Origin: Candidatus Sulfuritelmatomonas gaucii
Lineage (GTDB): Bacteria > Acidobacteriota > Terriglobia > Terriglobales > Acidobacteriaceae
DNA length: 64,000 bases
NCBI GenBank assembly: GCA_900290245.1
Contig: OKRB01000013.1
Location: forward strand, 109,099-173,098
Reading direction: 5' to 3'
Of the stretch, positions 17,944-27,310 are shown piece by piece (the first letter of the stretch is position 1; each line of letters begins with the position of its first letter). The notes under the pieces were generated by a model. It was given only the letters and a program-made list of their open reading frames with translations. It was not told the DNA's origin and did not search any database. Position numbers and translations under genes: made by a program.

Positions 17944-17984
17944 GTTGCCCCATCCTTTCCGCGCACTTTGCGGAAAGGGTGGGG
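17944..17984. repeat. dispersed hairpin repeat, copy A
   Basis: A stem CCCCATCCTTTCCGC, loop GCACTTT and GCGGAAAGGGTGGGG: 15 bp with one G-U pair in RNA. The same loop is used at 62883. It lies between the DoxX-like gene and lipB, 60 bp before the lipB start, and could end transcription from the former or act as a mobile repeat. Confidence 0.8.
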
Positions 17985-18044
17985 AATCGCTTCCGTCGAC
18001 TTGCTGACGCGTCATCGCACGCCCCACTACAATCAAAGGAAGCG

Positions 18045-18935
<891 letters not shown>

Positions 18936-18976
18936 ATTTGCCGCTCGACCCCATCCGCTCCGCCCCGCCAGCGATT

Positions 18977-18982
18977 TATAAT
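18977..18982 (+). promoter_or_regulatory. possible -10 box for the E2 gene
   Basis: A perfect TATAAT lies 102 bp before the E2 start codon in the lipB-E2 gap. No good TTGACA-like -35 sits 16-18 bp upstream, so the call rests on the -10 alone. Confidence 0.3.
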
Positions 18983-19083
18983 CCGGCAGGAGTCCCGGGC
19001 GCCGCGCAGACGATTAGACCGATGGGGAGCGAACGCTTTTCCGGCCCCGCCGAACTCCGCTAGCTCCGCCAAAAGAGGGATGC

Positions 19084-20379
19084 ATGTCCACGGAAGTCAT
19101 CATGCCCCAGATGGGCGAATCGATCTTTGAGGGCACCATCACCAAATGGCTCAAGAAGCCGGGTGACGCCGTGCAAAAGGACGAGCCGCTCTTTGAAATC
19201 TCGACGGACAAAGTGGATGCCGAGATTCCCTCGCCGGTGGCCGGAGTCCTGACCGAGATCCGGTTCTCCGAGGGCGATGTCGTCGAAGTCAATACCGTGG
19301 TTGCCGTCATTAGCGAAGCGGGCGCCGCCGTAAGCAAGGCGCCAATGTCAAGCGCACAGGCTCCCGTCCAAAAGCCCGCGCAAGCGCCGTCGCCCGCTGT
19401 GCAACAGCCAGTCCAAAACTCTGCCCCACCGCAGGTGGCGCAGGTGCCGCCAACGGGCCGTCTCCGCTCCTCGCCGCTCGCGCGACGCATCGCCAAAGAA
19501 CATGGAATCGACATCCGCCGCGTTGCCGGAACCGGCCACGCAAACCGCATCACCAAAGAAGACGTGCTGCGCGCCGCGAGCTCCACAGCCGCACAATCGC
19601 CAGTCCAAAAGTCTGCCGCACCGCAGGTGGCCGCTGAGCGGGCGCCCGATCTTGCGACTCTTCCCACGGAACCCGTGCCGCTCACCCGCATGCGCGCCAT
19701 CATAGCCGAGCGCATGGTCGAAAGCGTGCGCGTCAGTCCGCATGTCTATTCTGTCTACAAGATCGATATGACGCGCATCGCGCGGCTGCGCGAGCAGCAC
19801 AAAGCCGCATTCGAGCAGCGCCACGGCGTCAAGCTCACCTACATGCCGTTCATTGCCGCCGCGGCCGTTGCCGCGCTGCGTCGTTTCCCCATCGTCAACG
19901 CCTCGCTCGAAACCACCTCCCAGGGTCTCGCCATCCGCTATCACCAGAACATCCATCTCGGCATCGCCGTGGCCCTCGACTGGGGGCTGATTGTCCCGGT
20001 CATTCGCGAGGCGGAGCGGCGCAGCTTCGCCGAGATCACCCGCATGATCGCCGATCTCGCTCTGCGCGCCCGAACCAAAAAGCTCTCGCCCGACGAGGTC
20101 GGCGGGTCCACGTTCACGCTCACCAATGCCGGCGCCTTTGGCGGCGAGTACGGCATGCCCATCATCAATCAGCCCGAGTCGGCCATTCTCGCCGTTGGTG
20201 GCCTGCGCAAGGAGCCTGCCGTTCTCACCGATGCAGAAGGCAACGACAGCATCGCCATTCGCTCGATGCAGTACTTCTGCCTTGGCTTCGATCACCGCCT
20301 CATCGACGGCGCCGACGGCGGCAAATTCATGCAGGAATTCAAGAAGCAGCTCGAATCCTGGTCGCAGGAGATTCTGTAA
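19084..20379 (+). CDS. dihydrolipoyl acyltransferase (E2 of a 2-oxo-acid dehydrogenase)
   Basis: A 431-residue E2 subunit. Residues 1-78 are one lipoyl domain with the lipoylated Lys43 in STDKVDAEI, followed by a Pro/Ala/Gln linker, a peripheral subunit-binding domain (about 122-160, SPLARRIAKEHGIDIRRVAG), a second Pro/Ala/Gln linker and the catalytic core with FDHRLIDGADGG (His404 and Asp408). A single lipoyl domain is compatible with pyruvate, 2-oxoglutarate or branched-chain complexes; the sequence does not settle which. E1 and E3 genes are not nearby. LipB directly upstream supports lipoylation in cis. A GAGGGA site precedes the ATG. Confidence 0.92.
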   Translation: MSTEVIMPQMGESIFEGTITKWLKKPGDAVQKDEPLFEISTDKVDAEIPSPVAGVLTEIRFSEGDVVEVNTVVAVISEAGAAVSKAPMSSAQAPVQKPAQAPSPAVQQPVQNSAPPQVAQVPPTGRLRSSPLARRIAKEHGIDIRRVAGTGHANRITKEDVLRAASSTAAQSPVQKSAAPQVAAERAPDLATLPTEPVPLTRMRAIIAERMVESVRVSPHVYSVYKIDMTRIARLREQHKAAFEQRHGVKLTYMPFIAAAAVAALRRFPIVNASLETTSQGLAIRYHQNIHLGIAVALDWGLIVPVIREAERRSFAEITRMIADLALRARTKKLSPDEVGGSTFTLTNAGAFGGEYGMPIINQPESAILAVGGLRKEPAVLTDAEGNDSIAIRSMQYFCLGFDHRLIDGADGGKFMQEFKKQLESWSQEIL

Positions 20380-20472
20380 TCTTCAAACCAATCGACCGCG
20401 GCGACACATCCGAGCTCTACTCGGGCGGGTCATTTCTAACTCTGTCAACTCCACTAGCTCTGCAGCCTTCGC

Positions 20473-21180
20473 TCACCATCCCATTTGCTGCATGCGCTCA
20501 AGGATGATTTCGCTGTAGTGATCCATGCGCGCGGGCCGTCGCTTTAGCGGCCGCGGCAGAATCGCCGCAAGCCGAGCTGCCTGATCCCGGTCGAGATTCC
20601 GCGCATCGGTGCCGTAATAGGCGCGAGACGCCACCTCCGCGCCATAAACGCCAGGGCCCCATTCCACGACGTTGAGGTAAAGCTCCAGAATGCGCCGCTT
20701 GCCGAGCACGAATTCGGCCACTGGCACCAGCGATGCCTCCGCACCCTTGCGAAGGACCGACCGCTCCGTTCCGAAGAACAAGTTCTTCACCAGTTGCTGC
20801 GTAAGAGTGGACCCTCCGCGAATGCGCCCACCTTTCTCGTCCTCCTCGGCGGCAAGTTCCATTGCCTGCCAATCGAACCCATGGTGCTGGTAGAAGCGCC
20901 CGTCCTCCGCGGCGATCACCGCGTGCTGCAAGTTCGGCGAAATCCGGCTGAGCGGAACGAATGTGTAGCGCTCGTGATAGGGCTTGTGGTGAATCCAGGC
21001 CTCGACGCGGCGCTCCATGTGCACCGCAGTCGTCGGCGGGTCAATCCACTTTGCAGCCACCAGCGTAAGCGCGGCCAGCAGCCAAAGCGACGCCACACCG
21101 ATCGCAAACCACAGAACGAACGATCGTACGGAAACCTTCCGCCGCGGTGCACTGCCTGGTTTGGTTGGCCCCGGAGTCAC
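20473..21180 (-). CDS. mtgA: monofunctional peptidoglycan transglycosylase
   Basis: A 235-residue GT51 enzyme that polymerises lipid II glycan strands. One N-terminal membrane helix (about 20-42) is followed by the catalytic AAEDGRFYQHHGFDW element with the essential Glu, then GGSTLTQQLVKNLFF and RKGAEASLVPVAEFVLGKRRILELYLNVVEWG-type helices (motifs 1-5). There is no transpeptidase domain, so it is the monofunctional form. The start is GTG at 21180 with a poor ribosome site. It lies 115 bp downstream of glpK on the same strand with a heptad array in the gap. Confidence 0.93.
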   Translation of the reverse strand: MTPGPTKPGSAPRRKVSVRSFVLWFAIGVASLWLLAALTLVAAKWIDPPTTAVHMERRVEAWIHHKPYHERYTFVPLSRISPNLQHAVIAAEDGRFYQHHGFDWQAMELAAEEDEKGGRIRGGSTLTQQLVKNLFFGTERSVLRKGAEASLVPVAEFVLGKRRILELYLNVVEWGPGVYGAEVASRAYYGTDARNLDRDQAARLAAILPRPLKRRPARMDHYSEIILERMQQMGW

Positions 21181-21274
21181 ATTTCAGGATAATTTCTCGG
21201 GGCGCAGTTTCCGAGCGGGTGGCCGGTCCTGGCTTTGTCAGGGTGGGAAATGAGCTTCGCTGGCGAACAATCAA

Positions 21275-21295
21275 CTGACCACTGACCAACTGTCT
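21275..21295. repeat. heptad array (ACTGACC) between glpK and mtgA
   Basis: Two ACTGACC heptads and a third AACTGTC form a 21-nt array that ends at the stop codon of glpK. A degenerate piece related to the hairpin family (TCAGGGTGGGAA) lies 30 bp to the left. Confidence 0.75.
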
Positions 21296-22780
21296 TTACG
21301 CCCACGCCTTTGCGCGCTCAACGGCCTTCTGCCACCGCGCGCGCCGCTCGTCCCGCTCGCCGGCCGGCATCCGCGGCTCGAATCGCACATCGCCCTTTCG
21401 TTCGGCGCGCAGCGCTTCGGGGCTGGGCCAGAATCCCGTCGCTAGCCCGGCGAGATACGCCGCGCCCAGCGCCGTCGTCTCTACCACCCGCGGACGCACC
21501 ACGGGAACGCCCAGCAAATCGGCCTGGAACTGCATCAGCAAGTCGTTCACCGCCGCGCCACCGTCTACGCGCAACGCCTGCAATGGCGCTCCGGTCTCGC
21601 TATGCACCGCTTCCAACACGTCGGCCACCTGAAAAGCGATCGCTTCGAGCGCTGCTCGCGCAATTTGCCCTAGGCCGGTATCGCGCCTGAGGCCGATCAG
21701 CATGCCCGCGGCGTGTGCGTCCCAGTGCGGTGCGCCGAGGCCGACAAACGCCGGCACAAACACCACGCCGTTGGTATCCGGCACACTCGCAGCAAGCGCC
21801 TCCACTTCCGCCGATGCACCGATGATCTTGAGATTGTCGCGCAGCCACTGCACCACCGCGCCGCCAATGAAGATGCTGCCTTCGAACGCGTATTCAAGCC
21901 GCCGTTGCGCGCTCGCGGCCACCGTCGTAATCAGCTTGTGCTTCGACCTCGCAAATTCTTTTCCGATGTTCTGCAGCAAAAAGCAGCCGGTGCCGTACGT
22001 GTTCTTGGCCTCGCCCGCGCTCCAGCATAACTGCCCGAAGAGCGCCGCCTGCTGGTCGCCGGCGATGCCCGCAATGGCCACGCCGCCCAGTCCCAGCGTG
22101 GTGGTCACCTCGCCCACGCGCTCACTCGACCAAACTACGTCGGGCAGCATGCTCGCGGGAACGCTGAAGAGCTTCAGAAGTTCGGAGTCCCACTCGCCCT
22201 TCACGATGTTGAAGAGGAGCGTGCGAGAGGCGTTGGTCACGTCGGTTACATGCTTTTGGCCGCTGGTCAGGTGCCAGATCAGCCAGCTATCCACGGTGCC
22301 GAAAGCGAGCTCGCCGCGCTCCGCACGAGCCCGCGCGCCCTCCACGTTGTCCAGAATCCACTTCACCTTGGTCGCGGAGAAATAAGGATCGATCACTAGG
22401 CCGGTCTTCGACGAAATCGCTTCTCCAGCGCCGCTCTCCTCCAGTTGTTTGCAGGTTGTCGCCGTGCGTCGATCCTGCCACACGATCGCCGGATGAATCG
22501 CCTTGCCTGTTGCCCGCTCCCACACGATCACCGTCTCGCGCTGGTTCGTGATGCCGATGGCCGCAACATCCCGTGGCCGCGCTCCAGCCTTGGCCAGCGC
22601 TTCCACCGCGCAGCTCATCTGGCTGGTCAGGATCTCCGCCGGATCGTGCTCCACCCAACCCGCCTGCGGATAGAACTGCTGGAACTCCTTCTGCGCCACC
22701 GCGGCAATCGCGCCGTTTGCATCGAACAAAATCGCCCGCGAACTTGTGGTTCCCTGATCCAGAGCCAATACATAAGCCAT
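21296..22780 (-). CDS. glpK: glycerol kinase
   Basis: A 494-residue FGGY-family kinase that makes glycerol-3-phosphate. The N-terminal ALDQGTTSSRAILFD phosphate-binding loop, the GITNQRETVIVWE region with glycerol contacts, AGIAGDQQAALFGQ and RVDGGAAVNDLLMQFQAD in the C-terminal lobe identify GlpK rather than a pentulose kinase. Length is standard. No aquaglyceroporin or GlpD gene is adjacent. A GAAAGGTGAA site precedes the ATG. The divergent enolase-superfamily gene starts 224 bp away, and transcription of both could be coordinated. Confidence 0.95.
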   Translation of the reverse strand: MAYVLALDQGTTSSRAILFDANGAIAAVAQKEFQQFYPQAGWVEHDPAEILTSQMSCAVEALAKAGARPRDVAAIGITNQRETVIVWERATGKAIHPAIVWQDRRTATTCKQLEESGAGEAISSKTGLVIDPYFSATKVKWILDNVEGARARAERGELAFGTVDSWLIWHLTSGQKHVTDVTNASRTLLFNIVKGEWDSELLKLFSVPASMLPDVVWSSERVGEVTTTLGLGGVAIAGIAGDQQAALFGQLCWSAGEAKNTYGTGCFLLQNIGKEFARSKHKLITTVAASAQRRLEYAFEGSIFIGGAVVQWLRDNLKIIGASAEVEALAASVPDTNGVVFVPAFVGLGAPHWDAHAAGMLIGLRRDTGLGQIARAALEAIAFQVADVLEAVHSETGAPLQALRVDGGAAVNDLLMQFQADLLGVPVVRPRVVETTALGAAYLAGLATGFWPSPEALRAERKGDVRFEPRMPAGERDERRARWQKAVERAKAWA

Positions 22781-23003
22781 ATGCGTCGTTCACCTTTCCG
22801 GCAACCAGTCAAACACGCCCGGCGCCACACGAGCAAGGCAGCATCGAGTTGTCCCGTTTCAGTGCTAAAATCCCCGATGTTCGAGCAACCATGCTCTCAG
22901 CGATCGTATGCAAACGCAGCTTTTTCTCCGGCCGAGGCCGGAGTGCCTGTGCCACAACTTGCGCGATCGGGCCGAAGCCTACGACACCTTCCCGGAGGAA
23001 TAC

Positions 23004-24230
23004 ATGAAAAGCGAATCCAACGGCGCCGCAGGCGCAAATCTCACACGCAGAGGCTTGCTCGGATCAGCCGGAATGGTCGGCGCGGGCATGATGATGCAGG
23101 CCACAGCTGTGACCGCACAGGGCTCAGGAGGTGCGCAAGTCAGAATTGCCTCCGTCAAAGCCACCATCCACAACGTGCCCGTAAAAGTGCCGCTCCTCAA
23201 CAAGCAGATGGTGGAGCAAATCGTCTTCGTCGAAATCGCTACCGACGCGGGCATCACTGGCTATGGCCTCACCGGAGATCTGCAAGTCTCCGGTGTTTGC
23301 GAGTTAATCAATCAGCAACTCGCACCCTTCCTCAAAGGCAAAAGTGCTCTCGACACCGAGGCGCGCTGGCAGGAGATGTTCCTCACCTTCAATCCGCGCT
23401 ATCAGACCGGAGCGTTCAGCTCCGCGCTCAGCGCCGTAGATATCGCGCTCTGGGACATCAAGGGCAAGCACCTGAACCAGCCCGTCTGGCGGCTTCTGGG
23501 CGGCGCTAAGAAGACGGTGCCTGCCTATATCACCTTTGGCCTGCTGCAGTTCGACCGCGATCAGCTAGTCGAGTTCGCCCGCCGATTCCTCGCTGATGGA
23601 CAGGACAAATTCAAAATGGTCGTCGCCATCGACAACGGCGAAAACGTAGCCGAAGATGCGGCCCGCGTCAGCGCAGTTCGCGAAGCCATCGGCCCCGACC
23701 GCGACTTGATGATCGACGGCAACTACCTTTTCTCAATGAATCGCGCCTTGCAGCTTGCGAAGCACGTTGAGCCTTACAATCTCACCTGGTTTGAAGAGCC
23801 CCTCTACGGCAACGATGCCCAGCTGCTTGCGCAGTTGCGCCAGCGTTGCTCGGTTCCCATCTCCGCAGGCCAGAATGAAGGCTTCCGCTATCGCCACCTC
23901 GAACTGCTGCAGCATGCCTCGATCGACATTCTGCAACCCAACGTCTGCTACGTCGGCGGATACACCGAGGGAATGAAGGTCGCGGCCCTTGCCCAGGCTT
24001 ATAACATCCTCATCGCCGACGGCGGCGGCTGGCCGCACCATAACATGCACCTTCAGGCAGCGGCCTCCAATGGCTGGCGCGTCGAATTCCACTACTTGAT
24101 GTGGATGACCGGCAACATGATCTACAGGAACCCTCCACAGCCGGTGAAAGGCTATGTGACGCTGACCGAAGACCCGGGCCTCGGCCTCGAGCCCAATCGC
24201 GAAGCGCTGCAGGAGTATCTGGCAGGTTAA
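23004..24230 (+). CDS. Tat-exported enolase-superfamily enzyme
   Basis: A 408-residue protein with a twin-arginine signal (LTRRGLLGSAGM, about 13-39) followed by a mandelate racemase/muconate lactonising enzyme fold. Ligands for Mg are the Asp in LMIDGN, the Glu in WFEEPL and the Glu in SAGQNE; a KFKMVV lysine and an HHN histidine are candidate catalytic bases. Members with these residues are sugar-acid dehydratases or epimerases. Export of a member of this family is unusual because most act in the cytoplasm. GGAGG lies 5 nt before the ATG at 23004, and no start upstream is needed. Confidence 0.85.
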   Translation: MKSESNGAAGANLTRRGLLGSAGMVGAGMMMQATAVTAQGSGGAQVRIASVKATIHNVPVKVPLLNKQMVEQIVFVEIATDAGITGYGLTGDLQVSGVCELINQQLAPFLKGKSALDTEARWQEMFLTFNPRYQTGAFSSALSAVDIALWDIKGKHLNQPVWRLLGGAKKTVPAYITFGLLQFDRDQLVEFARRFLADGQDKFKMVVAIDNGENVAEDAARVSAVREAIGPDRDLMIDGNYLFSMNRALQLAKHVEPYNLTWFEEPLYGNDAQLLAQLRQRCSVPISAGQNEGFRYRHLELLQHASIDILQPNVCYVGGYTEGMKVAALAQAYNILIADGGGWPHHNMHLQAAASNGWRVEFHYLMWMTGNMIYRNPPQPVKGYVTLTEDPGLGLEPNREALQEYLAG

Positions 24231-24310
24231 GCGACTCCTGCTATTCACTCCATGGGTTGTGAAACTTCACTGGAAAACCCGGCAGGAGGATGGCCCCATC
24301 TCCGCCTTCC

Positions 24311-25150
24311 CTACCGCACCTTCCCCGCCGCATTCTCCAGCACCACATTGCTCAGCACCGCCGTATCCACCGTCGTGGGCATGTGCGAGGCAAATCCGAT
24401 CCCCACGTAAAACGGCTCGTCGAGGTGCAGCTTGATCGGCGGCCCGAACTGGTGCATCGGCTCGCCATCCAGGCTCACCCACAGTGAAATCTCGTCGCCG
24501 CGCTTCTCGATCCCGATGCGTTTCGCCACAATGGTCACCAGGCTGTCTGGAGTCGCGCCGCCCGGCTGGCCGCGCCCGCCCATGCGAAACTCCATGTCGA
24601 GTACTCGCTCGTCTTTCTCAGGCCGCCACGCCAGATGCACCATGCCCGCACCGTGCAACGCGACCATCGCCGCCTTCGAATCATCGTCGAGACTCTGCCG
24701 GATCATCAGCACAGCTTTGCGGTCGCCGTAGCCGTTCGGATCGGGATAGTTGATATCCGCAGCCAGCGAAACATCGCCCGACATCCGCTTCCACAAGTAA
24801 CGAAACTCGTCGCGCGTGTACCAGATGTTGTATCCCGCCGAGAGAATCGTGTATTGCCCCGACGCCGCATCGTAACTTGCACCGCCCTGAACCAGCGCGC
24901 TGCCGACGTCCGACTGGCCTTCGAAGATCCCGATCGGCGTGTCGAAGTTGCGGCTGGTCCGGTGAAAGTCGGCCGGCGGCGCTACCTGCGCATGCGTCGC
25001 GGAGCCTGGCTGTGCCCACGCCGGAGCCTCAGGTGACGAAATTTGTGCCGGCGGAGTCTGCGCCCGCAAAACAATTGCGGCGCCGCAAACTCCCAGCGCC
25101 GTGAGTAACGCCGCAGAGCGAACTCTTCGAATGCCTTTGTATGCTCTCAT
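24311..25150 (-). CDS. secreted concanavalin-like (DUF1349-type) protein
   Basis: A 279-residue protein with a Sec signal (about 8-31, ending AQT), a Pro/Ala-rich spacer and a beta-rich C-terminal domain (about 65-275). This domain has the SAGYNIWYTRDEFRYLWKR segment and several aromatic strands typical of jelly-roll carbohydrate-binding folds like DUF1349. No catalytic residues are recognised. I would call it a possible carbohydrate-binding protein, with low certainty about function. It converges with the enolase-superfamily gene. Confidence 0.65.
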   Translation of the reverse strand: MRAYKGIRRVRSAALLTALGVCGAAIVLRAQTPPAQISSPEAPAWAQPGSATHAQVAPPADFHRTSRNFDTPIGIFEGQSDVGSALVQGGASYDAASGQYTILSAGYNIWYTRDEFRYLWKRMSGDVSLAADINYPDPNGYGDRKAVLMIRQSLDDDSKAAMVALHGAGMVHLAWRPEKDERVLDMEFRMGGRGQPGGATPDSLVTIVAKRIGIEKRGDEISLWVSLDGEPMHQFGPPIKLHLDEPFYVGIGFASHMPTTVDTAVLSNVVLENAAGKVR

Positions 25151-25307
25151 GGCAACCCACTGTAGCAGACCGGCGTCCCATCTTGAGTACCTGATTGCGT
25201 TGCATCAACTCGCCAGGGTCCGTCGAGCGAATTGGCCGCGATGCGCCGCGAGCCCGCAATGTTGTACCATTCGATAGAATCCACGCCTGCGAAAAAGGCC
25301 GTCCTTC

Positions 25308-26216
25308 ATGACTTCAACCTCCTCCCCGACACTTCTCGTTCTGGCAGCCGGAATGGGCAGCCGCTATGGCGGCCTGAAACAAATCGATCCCGTCGGCCCC
25401 GCGGGCGAAACCATCATCGATTACTCCATCTACGATGCTCTCCGCGCGGGCTTCGGCAAGCTGGTCTTCATCATCCGCAAAGACATCGAGCAGGCATTTC
25501 GCGAAACCGTCGGCGCCCGCTTTGAAAAGCGCGTTGCGGTGGACTACGTCTTTCAGTCGCTCGACGACATTCCGCCGCAATTCACCGTGCCAGCAGGCCG
25601 CACCAAGCCGTGGGGAACGACGCAGGCCATATTGCTGGCCGAGAGCGCGATTCATGAGCCTTTCGCCGCCATCAACGCCGACGATTTTTACGGAGCAGAG
25701 AGCTACCGTGAGCTTTCACGGCATCTCACCTCCGGCTCCGAAGATTACGCGATGGTCGGCTTCATTCTTCGCAACACGCTTTCGGACTTCGGCTCGGTGG
25801 CGCGCGGTGTTTGCCAGGTTTCGAGCGATGGCTATCTTGAGCACATCATGGAGATGACCAAGATCGAACGCGATGGCAACGGCGCGCGGAACACCGACGC
25901 CAACGGGAACGTCACTAAGCTTTCAGGCGACGAGCCAGTGTCGATGAACTATTGGGGATTTACTCCGCGTATTTTCGATCAGCTTCGCGTGCACTTCGAG
26001 AAATTCCTTGAGCAAAATGCGACCGACCTCAAGGCGGAGTGTTACATTCCCAACACGGTGGGCGAGCTGGTGGACGCGAGCGAAGCGCGAGTCAAGGTTC
26101 TGCGCTCCCGCGATTCCTGGTTCGGCGTCACCTACCGCGAAGACCGCCCGCGCGTCGTGGAAAGCATTCGCCGCCTGATCAGCAACGGCCAATACCCTGA
26201 ACGACTCTGGTCATGA
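25308..26216 (+). CDS. sugar-phosphate nucleotidyltransferase
   Basis: A 302-residue protein of the NTP_transferase fold. LVLAAGMGSRYGGLKQIDP (about 9-27) is the nucleotide-binding loop with the essential Arg, and later motifs NADDFYGAESY and ATDLKAECYIPN match the family. The gene overlaps the kinase gene by 4 bp (ATGA), which implies translational coupling. Its likely role is to transfer a uridylyl or other nucleotidyl group onto a sugar-1-phosphate made by the kinase. The substrate is not determined. Confidence 0.85.
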   Translation: MTSTSSPTLLVLAAGMGSRYGGLKQIDPVGPAGETIIDYSIYDALRAGFGKLVFIIRKDIEQAFRETVGARFEKRVAVDYVFQSLDDIPPQFTVPAGRTKPWGTTQAILLAESAIHEPFAAINADDFYGAESYRELSRHLTSGSEDYAMVGFILRNTLSDFGSVARGVCQVSSDGYLEHIMEMTKIERDGNGARNTDANGNVTKLSGDEPVSMNYWGFTPRIFDQLRVHFEKFLEQNATDLKAECYIPNTVGELVDASEARVKVLRSRDSWFGVTYREDRPRVVESIRRLISNGQYPERLWS

Positions 26217-27301
26217 AAGACTCTCTCGACGTTCGCGACGTAGCACGGCATTTTCAATTCCACGGTGAAGTCTCCTCGTTCGCGCCGCACGGCAACGGCC
26301 ACATCAACGACACCTACCTCATCACCTGCCGGGCAAGCAACGGACCCGCGCGTTATATCCTGCAGCACATCAACCGCAAGGTCTTTCACGATCCAGCCGC
26401 CGTCATGCGGAATATCGAGCGCGTCACGGCGCATCTTGCTGCGCAGGCGGTCGGCGAATCAGCCAGTGTTCGCCGCACGCTCAGGCTTATTCCGGCGTGC
26501 GATGGGAAGAACTGGCATGTCGATGAGGCCGGAGAAACTTGGCGAGCCTATCCCTTGATTGAGAACGCGCGCACGTACGAAACGGCGACCAGTGCAGGGC
26601 AAGCTTTCCAGGCGGCACGCGCATTCGGCCGTTTTCAGCAGCAGCTGGCTGACCTGCCAGCGCCGCGTCTCCTCGACACCATCCCCGATTTTCACCACAC
26701 ACCCAAACGCTTCACCGCGCTCGAGCAGGCGATCGCCGCAGATGCCGCAAGCCGCGCTGGGCTCGTGCAGCCAGAGATCGAGTTCGCGCTCTCGAGGCAA
26801 TCCATCACCGGCGTTCTGCTCGGCGCGGGCCTGCCCGAGCGCATTACGCACAACGACACCAAGTTCAACAATGTGCTGCTTGACGACACCACTGGCGAAG
26901 CCGTCTGCGTCATCGACCTCGACACCGTGATGCCCGGTCTCGCGCTTTACGATTTCGGCGACATGGTGCGCACCACCACCAGCCCCGCCGATGAAGACGA
27001 GCGCGATCTCTCGAAAGTCACCATGCAGTTTCCGCTGTTCGAGGCACTGGTGCGGGGCTATATTGAGTCGGCCGGCGGATTCCTGACCGCGGCGGAGAGA
27101 CAGTACATTGCCTTCTCAGGCAAGCTCATCACCCTTGAAATCGGCATCCGCTTCCTCGCCGACCATCTCGCCGGCGACACGTATTTCAAAGTGCATCGCG
27201 AAGGGCACAACCTCGACCGCTGCCGCACGCAATTCAAGCTGGTCGAGTCCATCGAGATGCAGGAAGAAAAGATGAACCGGCTCGTCGAGTCGCTGGGATA
27301 A
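26213..27301 (+). CDS. NahK-like N-acetylhexosamine 1-kinase / APH-family kinase
   Basis: A 362-residue aminoglycoside-phosphotransferase fold kinase. HGNGHINDTYLI forms the nucleotide-binding strand, ITHNDTKFNNVLL holds the catalytic Asp, and VIDLDTVMPGLALYDFGDMVR the DFG-like metal site. The overall sequence and size resemble NahK, which phosphorylates GlcNAc or GalNAc at C1. Coupled to the upstream nucleotidyltransferase by an ATGA overlap, it would salvage a free hexosamine to a nucleotide sugar. The substrate is inferred from family and context, not shown. Confidence 0.82.
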   Translation: MKDSLDVRDVARHFQFHGEVSSFAPHGNGHINDTYLITCRASNGPARYILQHINRKVFHDPAAVMRNIERVTAHLAAQAVGESASVRRTLRLIPACDGKNWHVDEAGETWRAYPLIENARTYETATSAGQAFQAARAFGRFQQQLADLPAPRLLDTIPDFHHTPKRFTALEQAIAADAASRAGLVQPEIEFALSRQSITGVLLGAGLPERITHNDTKFNNVLLDDTTGEAVCVIDLDTVMPGLALYDFGDMVRTTTSPADEDERDLSKVTMQFPLFEALVRGYIESAGGFLTAAERQYIAFSGKLITLEIGIRFLADHLAGDTYFKVHREGHNLDRCRTQFKLVESIEMQEEKMNRLVESLG

Positions 27302-27310
27302 CGGCTCGTT

